Part shown: piece after piece, positions 43,241-52,206 of the stretch
Layout: each line of letters begins with the position of its first letter
Position numbering within the stretch: the stretch's first letter is position 1
Origin: Limibacter armeniacum
GTDB taxonomy: Bacteria; Bacteroidota; Bacteroidia; Cytophagales; Flammeovirgaceae
DNA length: 64,000 bases
Reading direction: 5' to 3'
Assembly (NCBI RefSeq): GCF_036880985.1
Contig: NZ_JBAJNO010000009.1
Span: 2,454,501 to 2,518,500, forward strand
Made by a program: the position numbers and the translations under genes
Notes under the pieces: generated by a model
The model's database searches: none
The model's input: only the letters and a program-made list of their open reading frames with translations
Told to the model about the DNA's origin: nothing

Positions 43241-45391
43241 ATGGAGATGAAGCAAGCCCAAGCGGCACTCAAGAAATTCTTTGGTTATGATTCTTTCAGG
43301 CCAATGCAGGCAGATATTATACAATCTGTCCTGTATGGAAAAGACACTGTAGTACTAATGCCTACAGGTGGAGGAAAATCGATCTGTTACCAGATTCCAG
43401 CTATCGTTATGCCGGGTTTGGCTATCGTTGTATCCCCACTGATTGCCCTTATGAAAGATCAGGTAGAAGGATTAAATGCCAATGGTATTCCCGCTGCTTA
43501 CCTCAATAGTACACAATCATTGCAGGAGCAAATGCGAGTGGAACAGATGGCCAGAAATGGCACACTGAAGCTACTTTATGTTTCTCCTGAAAAATTGCTC
43601 TCATCTCAATTTATGGGTTTTGTCAGAATGCTTCAGGTCAACCTGTTTGCCGTGGACGAAGCCCACTGTATTTCTGCCTGGGGACATGATTTCAGACCTG
43701 AGTATACACAGCTTGCCACACTGAAAGATAATTTCCCTCAGACACCAATTATAGCACTTACTGCCACAGCTGATAAAATTACCCGAAGAGACATTGTCCA
43801 TCAGCTTAGTCTAAGAGAACCTGCTCAATTTGTTTCATCCTTTGACAGACCAAACCTTAGCCTGACTGTAGCACCTGGTCAGAAGAAATTCCAGCAAATT
43901 CTTCGGTTTATTGGACAAAGACCTAGACAGTCAGGAATCATCTACTGCCTAAGCAGAAAGAATACTGAGAACCTTGCAAAGAAGTTACAAGAAGCTGGAT
44001 ACAGAGCTGCATATTACCATGCAGGTATGTCTCCTGATGAAAGGGAAATAGTTCAAGAAAACTTCATCAAGGATACGGCTCCAATCATCTGTGCTACCAT
44101 TGCTTTCGGGATGGGGATTGACAAATCAAATGTGAGGTGGGTAATACATTATAACCTTCCTAAAAACATTGAAAGTTATTATCAGGAAATCGGTAGGGGA
44201 GGCCGTGACGGATTACCTTCAGATACACTGTTATTTTACAGTTATGCAGATGTAATGACATTGCGTGACATTGTAGATGAAAGTGCTCAAAAAGACCTTC
44301 AGTTAGCTAAGTTGAACCGTATGCAACAGTACGCGGAGGCTAAAACCTGTCGTCGTAAAATCCTGCTTAGCTACTTTGGTGAGAGTTTGGGTAAAAACTG
44401 TGGCAATTGCGATGTCTGCCATAACCCTCCTGAATATTTTGATGGTACACAAATTGCACAAATGGCACTCTCTGCTGTAGCTAGGTTAGCCAATCCACAA
44501 CACAGCGGCCTTTCCAAGCCTGTACAGATTGCCACGGGTATGCTGATTGATATTTTGCGGGGTTCCTCAAGGGTTGATCTCATTCAGAAAGGGTATAACA
44601 ATATACGTACTTATGGAGCAGGAAGAGATATTAGTTACCTCGATTGGCAACTTTACCTTCAGCAGATGCTTAACCTTGGTTTGATAGAGATTGCGTATGA
44701 TCAAGGCAATATAGTGCGTCTGACTGATGAAAGTATGCGAGTCCTTTTTGAGGGACAGCCAGTTGAATTCACAAAACTTACAGACCTAAAAGAGCAGTTC
44801 CAGAAAAAGACAGAAAAACCGAAAAGCTCCGAAGAAGTACTCAGAGAAGAACTGTTCGAACAACTCCGTCAGGTTCGGAAAGAGGTTGCCGAAAAAGAAG
44901 GCGTACCTCCATATGTTGTATTCAACGATGCTACATTGGTTGAAATGGCTAAAAACCGTCCTGTTTCTGTCAAGGACATGGTCAATATCTCTGGTGTTGG
45001 TGAGAAGAAGTTACGTAGCTATGGCAATACCTTTATTGGAACCATTGTCAAGTTCATTATCCAAAAGACCAAAGAGGGACACCGTATTAAAGGAAGTACA
45101 CAACTTGTAACTTATGCCCTTTATAAAAGTGGTCTTAGCATTGATGAGATTGCCAAAGAAAGAAAGCTACAGGAGAGAAGTGTTTATACCCACTTGGCTA
45201 TGCTCTATGAAATGGGTTACAACATTGATATTTTCAAATACATCAACACTGAAGATTTGGATAAAGTCAAGCTAGCTATCAGGGCTACGAGAGAAACAGA
45301 ATTACTCAAGCCATTATATGATTATTTGGGGGGAGAAATAGCTTATCACAAGATTGGATTTGCCTTAGCATACCATAATAGACATGCCTAA
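43241..45391 (+). CDS. recQ: ATP-dependent DNA helicase RecQ
   Basis: 716 residues from the ATG at 43241; a TTG at 43202 is unlikely. The helicase core has FGYDSFRPMQADII, Walker A PTGGGKSICYQIPA, the DEAH block VDEAHCISAWGHDFRPEY, and motifs IAFGMGIDKSNVRWVIH and QEIGRGGRDG. The four-cysteine zinc site is in CRRKILLSYFGESLGKNCGNCDVC, then a winged-helix RQC region and an HRDC domain (about 545-620). The C-terminus adds a helix-turn-helix (GLSIDEIAKERKLQERSVYTHL), common in Bacteroidota RecQ. It unwinds recombination and replication intermediates. Confidence 0.97.
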   Translation: MEMKQAQAALKKFFGYDSFRPMQADIIQSVLYGKDTVVLMPTGGGKSICYQIPAIVMPGLAIVVSPLIALMKDQVEGLNANGIPAAYLNSTQSLQEQMRVEQMARNGTLKLLYVSPEKLLSSQFMGFVRMLQVNLFAVDEAHCISAWGHDFRPEYTQLATLKDNFPQTPIIALTATADKITRRDIVHQLSLREPAQFVSSFDRPNLSLTVAPGQKKFQQILRFIGQRPRQSGIIYCLSRKNTENLAKKLQEAGYRAAYYHAGMSPDEREIVQENFIKDTAPIICATIAFGMGIDKSNVRWVIHYNLPKNIESYYQEIGRGGRDGLPSDTLLFYSYADVMTLRDIVDESAQKDLQLAKLNRMQQYAEAKTCRRKILLSYFGESLGKNCGNCDVCHNPPEYFDGTQIAQMALSAVARLANPQHSGLSKPVQIATGMLIDILRGSSRVDLIQKGYNNIRTYGAGRDISYLDWQLYLQQMLNLGLIEIAYDQGNIVRLTDESMRVLFEGQPVEFTKLTDLKEQFQKKTEKPKSSEEVLREELFEQLRQVRKEVAEKEGVPPYVVFNDATLVEMAKNRPVSVKDMVNISGVGEKKLRSYGNTFIGTIVKFIIQKTKEGHRIKGSTQLVTYALYKSGLSIDEIAKERKLQERSVYTHLAMLYEMGYNIDIFKYINTEDLDKVKLAIRATRETELLKPLYDYLGGEIAYHKIGFALAYHNRHA

Positions 45392-45562
45392 TATTATTCT
45401 ATAAGTGTTTATTATGCCCTTAACATAATGACATTTTTTATATAGATATTTAACTTAATTTTTGCATTAAGTTAAATTAACATTATATTAGTGCTACCAA
45501 ACCAACCAATTCAATTATAAATTCCATTACTGGAAACGACATTACCCTTTAGATTAAATAGA

Positions 45563-45597
45563 CAACCCCGTCCTTTCGGATGGGGTTGTTTTTTTAT
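45563..45597. terminator. Terminator shared by recQ and the BatA-like gene
   Basis: AACCCC-TCC and GGA-GGGGTT form a stem around TTTC, followed by TTTTTTT on the plus strand. The 170 bases between recQ and this hairpin are AT-rich and contain no gene. Confidence 0.88.
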
Positions 45598-45619
45598 GCT
45601 CTATATGTTGGGACTAACT

Positions 45620-47689
45620 TTAAACCGTTTGTCTCTTTTTTGCACCGCTATTCCAAAACCTTAGCATCAGCAGCTCAGCTGTCAATGCCAGCAAAGCAAC
45701 GATCAAAAAGTAGCGCCAGAGTGGCTTAGCAACGTTATTATCCCTAAACTCTTTGACAAACTGGTCTTCACCAACCTCATTATAAATCTGAACGTTTTTA
45801 TTTCCCTTAAATATTTGGGCCAGTTCAGTTGACGAATAACAATTCAACTCAGACTCTTTTTTATTGTAGTTAAAAGCGACCCTTCCCATCAACTGTCCAT
45901 CCTGCGCACGCTTTATGTCATAACATCCTGACTCCAACCCTGATTTTGGAATATCCATTAACAACATGTTTCCGGCTACTTTTTGTGGAGGAATCAACTC
46001 AAATTCACCTTTCACCAATTTATATACATCTGCCTTGTTAAGCTCTTCCATATTGACTGCCGCTACAGGGTCTCCAAATGAATAAGACAAATGGTCAGAT
46101 CGCATTTTACTGCTGATTGCAACCTTATACATCACTGGTACAAACAGTGCATGTTTAGGGAAGTTGGTATAGGCGTCTGTAAGCGGTGAAGCAAACATGT
46201 AAATCTTATGGTTCTGCCTAGGTACTTCAGACAGGAACAGCTCTCCTGTTTTAAAATAAAGCAAATTGTTCCCCATCACAGTCCATTGCACTCCTGCGAT
46301 TGCCTTCGGCATACTCATATTGGCAGAGATTTTTTCAAATACCCCATCAAAAAATGGGTTTTCCCTAGCTGGAACCTGAATGGCTATTTGCTGTTTTTCC
46401 GAAGGAGTTCCTGCTTGCTGTACTTTTCTCATTGGTATTCCCAACGCTCCACTATAACTCTTCAGGTTAGCGTCAACTGCTGGAAATACTGTCACATTCG
46501 TCCCCCCTTGCGTTGCCGCAGTAATTGCACTACTCAAAGCATCATTGATCGTCGGTAGCTGATCAAGAATAATCAGATCCGCCTTAGTCAGCTCACTGTA
46601 GTCTATTGCCTTTGTTGAAAAAGACTTCACTTCAAAGAAAGTTTCACTACTATAGACACTCTCAAGGAAGCCATCAGGAAGATCCGAAATCACCACAATA
46701 CGGATTTTAGGCGCTACCTTTATGACAAAGAAGTAATCATTGTCAAAACTGACAGGATAATCCTCAACTGAAATGCGGCAAGGTTGATCTCCGGATTCTG
46801 TAACCGCAAAAGTCATCTCCACAGTTTCACTGCTTTTCCCTGCAATACTGACTGAAGCACTTGAAACTTGCCTGTCACCCAAAAACAGCTTGACCAGTTT
46901 TCCTTCTGCGTTATCATCTCCGTCATTCGCCAAGGTAACATTCAGTGTGTTATTTTCATTTTCCCTAATGAATGGAGAAGAAAGCCAAACCGAATCAATA
47001 TAAAGGTTTGCGTCTGAACTTGGCTTCAATGGCATTAAGTAAAGCCTATTTGTAGAATCTAGTTGTATTCTTGAAAGGTCTCCCACTGATGATCGCTGAA
47101 AGTCTGACACCCAAAATATATGGTTACTTTCCGAAGGACTATGAGTTCTGAAAGCGGTTTGCTGCTTCTCATAAACATCTTTCAAGTTTCGTCCGAAATT
47201 ACTGAACCCAACCGAAAGCAGTTTTTCCTCCATCTTATTCTGTTCATAAAAGAACCCTGAACCACTTTCAAAACCATTATCCAATAGCTGATACACTGCT
47301 GTGTTAGGAAATACCTTTGAAATCTGTTCTACCTGACTCCTGCCCATATCAAATAACCTTCTGCCATCCTGCTCATTTTCCATACTGTAAGAGTTATCAA
47401 AATAAACACTTACATAATTGGCATTGCCTGTAAGCGCCATACTGTTCTCATTTGGAATAAATGGTCTGGCAAAAGCCATCACCAGAAATACGATAAACAG
47501 TATTCTGGCCATCATGACCAATAAGTTTTTCAACTTATTACGTGAATTGGTGACATCCTTCACTGATTTCAAAAATGCCACATTGGTAAAGTAAACCTTA
47601 CGGGCACGCTGAAAATTAAAGAAGTGAATGATAACAGGAATTGCGGCCAAAGACAGACCGTAAAGAAAAGCAGGGAAAAGAAAGTTCAT
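45620..47689 (-). CDS. BatA-like von Willebrand factor A membrane protein
   Basis: 689 residues. The N-terminal BatA domain (FLFPAFLYGLSLAAIPVIIHFF, then RKVYFTNVAFLKSVKD, residues about 1-80) contains two membrane helices, a Bacteroidota hallmark. A vWA-like domain follows with a partial MIDAS (YFDNSYSMEN), then a long beta-rich periplasmic region and a C-terminal membrane helix near 660-680 (YFLIVALLALTAELLMLRF). Bat proteins are linked to aerotolerance and to MoxR ATPases, but no moxR or other bat gene is nearby, so the role is uncertain. It should be anchored in the inner membrane with its body in the periplasm. Confidence 0.85.
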   Translation of the reverse strand: MNFLFPAFLYGLSLAAIPVIIHFFNFQRARKVYFTNVAFLKSVKDVTNSRNKLKNLLVMMARILFIVFLVMAFARPFIPNENSMALTGNANYVSVYFDNSYSMENEQDGRRLFDMGRSQVEQISKVFPNTAVYQLLDNGFESGSGFFYEQNKMEEKLLSVGFSNFGRNLKDVYEKQQTAFRTHSPSESNHIFWVSDFQRSSVGDLSRIQLDSTNRLYLMPLKPSSDANLYIDSVWLSSPFIRENENNTLNVTLANDGDDNAEGKLVKLFLGDRQVSSASVSIAGKSSETVEMTFAVTESGDQPCRISVEDYPVSFDNDYFFVIKVAPKIRIVVISDLPDGFLESVYSSETFFEVKSFSTKAIDYSELTKADLIILDQLPTINDALSSAITAATQGGTNVTVFPAVDANLKSYSGALGIPMRKVQQAGTPSEKQQIAIQVPARENPFFDGVFEKISANMSMPKAIAGVQWTVMGNNLLYFKTGELFLSEVPRQNHKIYMFASPLTDAYTNFPKHALFVPVMYKVAISSKMRSDHLSYSFGDPVAAVNMEELNKADVYKLVKGEFELIPPQKVAGNMLLMDIPKSGLESGCYDIKRAQDGQLMGRVAFNYNKKESELNCYSSTELAQIFKGNKNVQIYNEVGEDQFVKEFRDNNVAKPLWRYFLIVALLALTAELLMLRFWNSGAKKRQTV

Positions 47690-48012
47690 CCTGATTACGT
47701 TTCGTGGTTAATAACATTACTCAGCGGGTGTACTGACAGCTCCATTCTCCGCCCGCATATTCCGATAACCGGTTGTCAAGAATCATTACCTTGATAAGGA
47801 TTCTCTTGTAGAATGGTAACATCCTAGTTTAAAATAGCACTGTACCCACAAAGAATTAAAATATTTCTTTATTTTAGGGGGATAAATTTATGTTTGCGTG
47901 CTTAGAACTAGTAAATTTGGGCCGTTGAGCTGCTAAAACTCAAATGCTTTATGCATGCAGCTACAACAGATATACTAAGTACTTTTCCGATAATACTAAA
48001 CTAAGAAATAAA
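47690..48012. other. Divergent intergenic region upstream of the OmpH-like gene
   Basis: About 320 bases. It holds the -7-like box 47912-47919 and a second TATGTTTG at 47889-47896 on the plus strand. A short GAATC/GATTC fold lies near 47780-47805. An ATG at 47944 is in frame with the OmpH-like gene but the added residues lack a signal peptide. Confidence 0.5.
47912..47919 (+). promoter_or_regulatory. Candidate -7 element for the OmpH-like gene
   Basis: TAAATTTG matches TAnnTTTG. A second exact match (TATGTTTG) lies 23 bases upstream. The start of transcription near 47927 gives a leader of about 85 bases. Confidence 0.45.
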
Positions 48013-48636
48013 GTGAAAAGATTATTAATCCTGGTGGGTATTGCAGCCACTATGCTTTCATGTAATCAGCAACAGCCACAAACAGCACAAACTGCTGCTG
48101 CAACAGGTGCTGCTGCTAAAATTGCTTACATCAACAACGATACCCTATCTACTTACTACAAATATGCTGAGGATCGTTTTGAGGAGTTCCAGAAAAAAGT
48201 AGAAAAAGGAGACAAGCAGCTTCAATCTAGAGCTTCAAAACTTCAGAAAGAACTTGCTAGCTTTGAAAAGCGTGTCCAAGCAGGCTTGGTTTCTCAGAAT
48301 GAGTACAACAAGAAAGGTGCTGAACTGATGCAGAAAAGAGACCAATTGGCTGTTGCACAGCAGTCACAAGCACAAGGTCTTGCTGCTGAAGAAATGGAGA
48401 TCAAAAACGAGATCCGTGAGAAAATCAAAGGTTACCTTGATAACTACAGCAAAGACAAGAACTACAGCATCGTTTTGGGTTACGATCAAGCGACTGCTAC
48501 GCTAATCTGGTCTACACCTAACGCTGAAGATATCACTTGGGATATCATCAATGGCTTGAACGGACAGTACGAGTCTGATCAGAAAGCCGAAGAAACTGCA
48601 GCAAGCACTGATAAAAAAGAAGAAAAGAAAAAATAA
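48013..48636 (+). CDS. OmpH/Skp-like periplasmic chaperone lipoprotein
   Basis: I start at the GTG at 48013, which gives KRLLILVGIAATMLSC, a lipoprotein signal; the ATG at 47944 adds residues that break it. About 207 residues. The mature protein has an Ala/Thr/Gln-rich linker, then the OmpH core: AAKIAYINNDTLSTYYKYAEDRFEEF, a long coiled coil (FQKKVEKGDKQLQSRASKLQKELASFEKR and following) and YSIVLGYDQATATLIW. The tail is Lys/Glu-rich. Skp-like proteins escort outer-membrane barrels through the periplasm. Lipidation, uncommon for Skp itself, is frequent in Bacteroidota homologues. Confidence 0.85.
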   Translation: MKRLLILVGIAATMLSCNQQQPQTAQTAAATGAAAKIAYINNDTLSTYYKYAEDRFEEFQKKVEKGDKQLQSRASKLQKELASFEKRVQAGLVSQNEYNKKGAELMQKRDQLAVAQQSQAQGLAAEEMEIKNEIREKIKGYLDNYSKDKNYSIVLGYDQATATLIWSTPNAEDITWDIINGLNGQYESDQKAEETAASTDKKEEKKK

Positions 48637-48653
48637 GCATATAGCTTTAAAGT

Positions 48654-48685
48654 AAATCCGCAAGTGTAAGCATTTGCGGATTTTT
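48654..48685 (+). terminator. Intrinsic terminator of the OmpH-like gene
   Basis: AAATCCGCAA and TTTGCGGATTT form a near-perfect stem around a 9-base loop, followed by TTC and a T-rich stretch. Confidence 0.9.
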
Positions 48686-48806
48686 CTTTTGGAAAGAATT
48701 TTGCGGCTTTGTACAAACAATTTTAAGAGATTTCCTCTTAAAGAAAAGTCTAGCATTCAGTAATATGCTGATGACCTAGTTTTCAAATAAAAATCTATAG
48801 ATAGTC

Positions 48807-49214
48807 ATGAAAAAATTATTCTTTACTCTGTTGCTTCCACTTTTCTGTATCGTGGCAGCACAAGCTCAACAAGCTGAAAACACTGCAACGTCTGAGCTGA
48901 AATTCTCTGAAAAAACATTTGACTTTGGTGATATCTCACAAGGTGATGTAGTAACACACGTTTTCAAGTTCGAAAACTCAGGTGCTGCACCTCTAGTGCT
49001 TTCTAATGTGTCTACAACTTGTGGCTGTACAGCTCCAGCTTGGCCAAGAGAACCTATCGCTCCAGGTGAAACTGCTGAGATCACGATCAAGTTCAATAGC
49101 CGTGGCAAAATGGGTAAACAAAACAAAGTAATTACGATTAACTCAAATGCTTCAAATGCCGTTGAGAGAATCTCAATTACAGCTAATGTACTCAAAGCTG
49201 AAAGCAGCAACTAA
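48807..49214 (+). CDS. DUF1573-family periplasmic protein
   Basis: 135 residues with a signal peptide (FFTLLLPLFCIVAAQA). The mature chain is one DUF1573 domain, an Ig-like beta sandwich: FDFGDISQGDVVTHVFKFENSG, then TTCGCTAPAWPREPIAPGETAEITIKF with the typical CGCT block, and an immunoglobulin-like end. The family is widespread in Bacteroidota and its function is not known; a periplasmic or outer-membrane scaffold role is possible. It follows the OmpH-like gene in the same direction but has its own terminator. Confidence 0.9.
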   Translation: MKKLFFTLLLPLFCIVAAQAQQAENTATSELKFSEKTFDFGDISQGDVVTHVFKFENSGAAPLVLSNVSTTCGCTAPAWPREPIAPGETAEITIKFNSRGKMGKQNKVITINSNASNAVERISITANVLKAESSN

Positions 49215-49236
49215 GAGTATACGGTTCTAAAACCTA

Positions 49237-49274
49237 AAAAGGGCAGATGACTAAACACCATCTGCCCTTTTTAT
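49237..49274. terminator. Bidirectional terminator between the DUF1573 and DUF6048 genes
   Basis: AAAAGGGCAGATG and CATCTGCCCTTTT form a 13-base perfect stem around a 9-base loop, with T runs on both strands. Confidence 0.93.
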
Positions 49275-49287
49275 TTTATCATATCAT

Positions 49288-50106
49288 TTATTCGTCTGGG
49301 TCTAGCTCCTTCGGAATATCAATAGGGACTTTCCAAAGTGGTATTTTATAGATCAGCCTGTACTGATAAATGATTTTTACATTATTGTCCTTATTAAAGC
49401 CAAAGCCAGGAATATCATTTTGCGTGATTACTGGTGAACCAAAGCTGGAAGGAATCGAAATACTCGCATTCACATCGGAATACAACCCTCCAAAAAGACG
49501 TACTTTCAATCCGAACATCATCTGGAGCCATGAAACTCTTAAGCCCTGCTCCGAAAAACCTTGCAGTTCTGGTGATATCTCCCAATAGTCGCTTCCTAAA
49601 GAATAATAAGTTGCTTCCTGATCAAAAGTGGCTACGCCATACTTCAGCCCTGCATAAACCGCATTATGAACAGTCTGCTTATGGATCAAGTTATATTCCA
49701 CACCAAAACGCCAGAATGTTCCTTCACTGCGATAAGAGAAAGGCTGTATATTATCTTCTGAAAATGAAAAATCACCCCGCCTCGTACGGTCCTGATACCC
49801 ATACTCCATTGTGATAAAGTACTTGTTCTTGATCATCAAATCCCCGTAAAACGAGTATTTATCCAAGTCATCATCCAGAAATGATTGACTCAAAGCCAAA
49901 ACATCAGTTCCAAATCGAACACCTGATAGAATTACGCCATTTTTACCCAAAAAGCCTTCATAGGTTACTTTGGGTACTTTGAGGGAATCTTGTACAGGCT
50001 GTTTAGCTTCAGGTGTACTTGGAGTTACCTGTGCACTGACCGAAAAGCTAAAGAAAAAAATGCCCCATATTATAGGCAGTATTTTACTTGAAAAAGATAT
50101 TGACAT
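49288..50106 (-). CDS. DUF6048-like outer-membrane protein
   Basis: 272 residues with a signal peptide (PIIWGIFFFSFSVSAQ). The mature protein has the strand pattern of a small beta-barrel, with many Tyr/Phe/Trp residues (RSEGTFWRFGVEYNLIH, HNAVYAGLKYGVATF) and an acidic end PKELDPDE. I place it in the DUF6048 family on layout and neighbourhood, since this family usually sits beside DUF6452. Its start overlaps the end of the DUF6452 gene by 23 bases, so translation is probably coupled. Function unknown. Confidence 0.65.
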   Translation of the reverse strand: MSISFSSKILPIIWGIFFFSFSVSAQVTPSTPEAKQPVQDSLKVPKVTYEGFLGKNGVILSGVRFGTDVLALSQSFLDDDLDKYSFYGDLMIKNKYFITMEYGYQDRTRRGDFSFSEDNIQPFSYRSEGTFWRFGVEYNLIHKQTVHNAVYAGLKYGVATFDQEATYYSLGSDYWEISPELQGFSEQGLRVSWLQMMFGLKVRLFGGLYSDVNASISIPSSFGSPVITQNDIPGFGFNKDNNVKIIYQYRLIYKIPLWKVPIDIPKELDPDE

Positions 50107-51055
50107 TCGGGATTGAATTATCTGAGTTCACAATGTTTCTAAAAATAGCAGCGGAATCAAATAGTGATTTATTGAGTGTTGCGTCAGGAAAGTCTACCCT
50201 ATTATCAACATTAGCACCTGTTCTATCCACCAACTTTAGACCACCTACGCCTTTTGTAAAGATACAGCCAGCCTGATCATCAGAGATGATTGTACTGTTA
50301 TTGTAAGTAACAATTAATGTATCAGATTGAGTATCGCTTTCTTTAAATACAAAAGTTGTTGGGGATGTTGCATTTAGTGGTAATGCAACAGAAGCAACAC
50401 TACCATCTGCAGCTGAAATAATTGGTCTAGCTTGATTATTTATATTGTATATACTTTCGAATACAGTAGCGACAGGAATTCCACCTTGATCGTAAAAGAA
50501 AACGGCCAGCTCCCTGTTCGGAGTCATATCAGAAGAGCATAAGTTAACATAAAGGTTGATACTCGCATTCAGAGTATCTCGCTCTGTTCCGTCCGAAACT
50601 ATAGAGAGTGAATCAAACAAGTCATTTCTTCCAAACTTGATTTCTGTCACCTCATCTTGCAGCTCAGTACCGGTCAAAGCCTTAAGTCCTGAAAATGCTT
50701 CATAAACACCACAGTCAGGACCATTTATCTCTACAACTTCATTGTATTTTAAATGTAGTGTATCTGTAAAACCAGTCGTCTCAAATACAAAAGACACTCG
50801 ATTGTCATTGGTATTCAGCGGCAAAGGATAACTACTGCTTCCTACTTCCTTTATTGAATCTCCTACAAAAGTCCCGTTGATTCCATATATATGTGTAAAA
50901 TCAATATCTGCGGCACTACCTGTTCTTCTATCCAAAACAGATAAAATGACAGTGCTGTCTGGTACAGATATTGGATCACATTCCCTACATCCCTGGCAGG
51001 TCAAAAGCGATAAAAAGCCTATTACAAGCAAAAGCCTACCTCTGAAAAAGTGCAT
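50084..51055 (-). CDS. Tandem DUF6452-like lipoprotein
   Basis: 323 residues with a lipoprotein signal (VIGFLSLLTCQGC, with two candidate cysteines). The body has two related units, about 35-145 and about 180-310. Each starts with a beta segment that includes YGING or YNINN, continues with PLPLN or ALPLN, FVFE/K-type residues, DTL-x-V/L, a D-x-x-C with G-x-x-F/E (GPDCGVYE, QAGCIFTK), and ends with GLKAL/GLKLV and LF/SLFDS-type residues. This doubles the usual single unit, so I read it as an internal duplication. It probably works with the downstream DUF6048 barrel; function unknown. Confidence 0.6.
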   Translation of the reverse strand: MHFFRGRLLLVIGFLSLLTCQGCRECDPISVPDSTVILSVLDRRTGSAADIDFTHIYGINGTFVGDSIKEVGSSSYPLPLNTNDNRVSFVFETTGFTDTLHLKYNEVVEINGPDCGVYEAFSGLKALTGTELQDEVTEIKFGRNDLFDSLSIVSDGTERDTLNASINLYVNLCSSDMTPNRELAVFFYDQGGIPVATVFESIYNINNQARPIISAADGSVASVALPLNATSPTTFVFKESDTQSDTLIVTYNNSTIISDDQAGCIFTKGVGGLKLVDRTGANVDNRVDFPDATLNKSLFDSAAIFRNIVNSDNSIPNVNIFFK

Positions 51056-51109
51056 AGAACTGTATGATTTTATGTAGTTACTGCTAAATGCTATTCTCTA
51101 TAATTCTTC

Positions 51110-51117
51110 CAAATTTA
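51110..51117 (-). promoter_or_regulatory. Candidate -7 element for the DUF6452-DUF6048 operon
   Basis: The minus strand reads TAAATTTG, an exact TAnnTTTG match, 55 bases before the DUF6452 ATG. Confidence 0.5.
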
Positions 51118-51190
51118 GAGGAAAATGCAAAAGAGGTAGCGCTATCGAGCATTTTTTCAATATTTTAAGTCTTACACCTCTTTATCAAGG

Positions 51191-52138
51191 TTATAATTAA
51201 TTCAAGTTGCGTTTGATTTTCCTACCAAGCGACATTTTCGATTGTATAGGCAAAAATGAATAAGAAAATTTTAATGATGAAACCCTGTGGCGTGACAGCA
51301 TGAATATGCTTAGGGAACTTGGCTGTAATACCACTGAATGTGGTTTCCACCCTCTTCCTCAAGACCTTCTTGATAAAGGCTTGCCAAGGCTCATCCTTTC
51401 GTTTTGCATTCGATTTCCGGTCGGCCAAAATGCGAATGTTTTCGCATTCGGCATAAAGGTCTTCCAGATCGTAATCGGTGAAGGCGGCATCCCCATACAG
51501 GGAACTTCCTTCCGGAATTTCAAGGTTCATGGATTGAAACCCCGTTATATCATGGACTGAACCCGCCATAAGAAAATACTGGACAGGAATGCCCGAAGAT
51601 GTGGTAATTAACATCACCTTGAATCCATAGAAGTACTCCCTCTTGGAGGAATTATAGCCTCTGTAGGGTTCACCTCGCAGGATTCTGCATCGGGGGATAC
51701 GGATATTCCGGCAGACAGCTACAGGAAAACTGTCTATGAGGTAATCCCCGCTAGTGTTGAGCTCCATCAGGGTTTTGCCCAATGCCGAGAAGATAAATAA
51801 GATCGTCTCAAACAAACCGTGAAGCCTGCGATTGAACCCGGACTTATCAATGGGCTTAAAGCCATGATGCGCTTTCAGGTACTCCAGAGATTGTACCATG
51901 TTGCCACCGAAATGGGCACATGCCAGCAGGGCCGAGGTAATGATCTGGCTGTCGGACATCCGACGCTGTCTAGGCTCTTTGAGCTTAGTTGCTTTCAGGT
52001 AATCATCTACAAAACAGTAGATGCATACGGTATTTTCATTGATGGTTGCCATTGGACAGGTGTGTTTGGTGCTCTTCATCCTAAACAACACCTTCCATGG
52101 TAACCTGATTTATAAAGTGCAACTTGAGTTAATTATAA
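51191..52138 (-). mobile_element. IS982-family insertion sequence
   Basis: One transposase gene (51222-52052) is flanked by inverted repeats: left TTATAATTAATTCAAGTTGC (51191-51210) and its right-hand partner, reverse-complement TTATAATTAACTCAAGTTGC (52119-52138), which differ at one position. The total of about 950 bases fits IS982 elements. The outer end of the repeats is palindromic (TAATTA), so a target-site duplication cannot be told apart from the repeat by eye. It lies between the DUF6452 operon and the glucokinase gene and appears to interrupt no gene. Confidence 0.8.
51222..52052 (-). CDS. IS982-family transposase
   Basis: About 276 residues from the ATG at 52052 (an ATG at 52079 and a GTG at 52091 are alternatives). 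The IS4/IS982 DDE fold is seen in YLIDSFPVAVCRN (first Asp), GYNSSKREYFYGFKVMLIT, SLYGDAAFTDYDLEDL (second Asp) and ILADRKSNAKRKDEPWQAFIKKVLRKRVETTFSGI (the Lys/Glu C-terminal block). The N-terminal part (FVDDYLKATKLKEPRQRRMSDSQ) is the family's usual start. All expected parts are present and the frame is unbroken, so it may still transpose. Confidence 0.9.
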   Translation of the reverse strand: MATINENTVCIYCFVDDYLKATKLKEPRQRRMSDSQIITSALLACAHFGGNMVQSLEYLKAHHGFKPIDKSGFNRRLHGLFETILFIFSALGKTLMELNTSGDYLIDSFPVAVCRNIRIPRCRILRGEPYRGYNSSKREYFYGFKVMLITTSSGIPVQYFLMAGSVHDITGFQSMNLEIPEGSSLYGDAAFTDYDLEDLYAECENIRILADRKSNAKRKDEPWQAFIKKVLRKRVETTFSGITAKFPKHIHAVTPQGFIIKIFLFIFAYTIENVAW

Positions 52139-52150
52139 AATATTGGGTAT

Positions 52151-52184
52151 AAAAAAATTCCACCGTACAGTACGGTGGAATTCT
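52151..52184 (-). terminator. Intrinsic terminator of the glucokinase gene
   Basis: GAATTCCACCGTA and TACGGTGGAATT form a 12-base stem with a CAG turn; on the minus strand it is followed by seven T residues. Confidence 0.93.
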
Positions 52185-52206
52185 ATATTCAAGGTCTAGT
52201 CATCAC

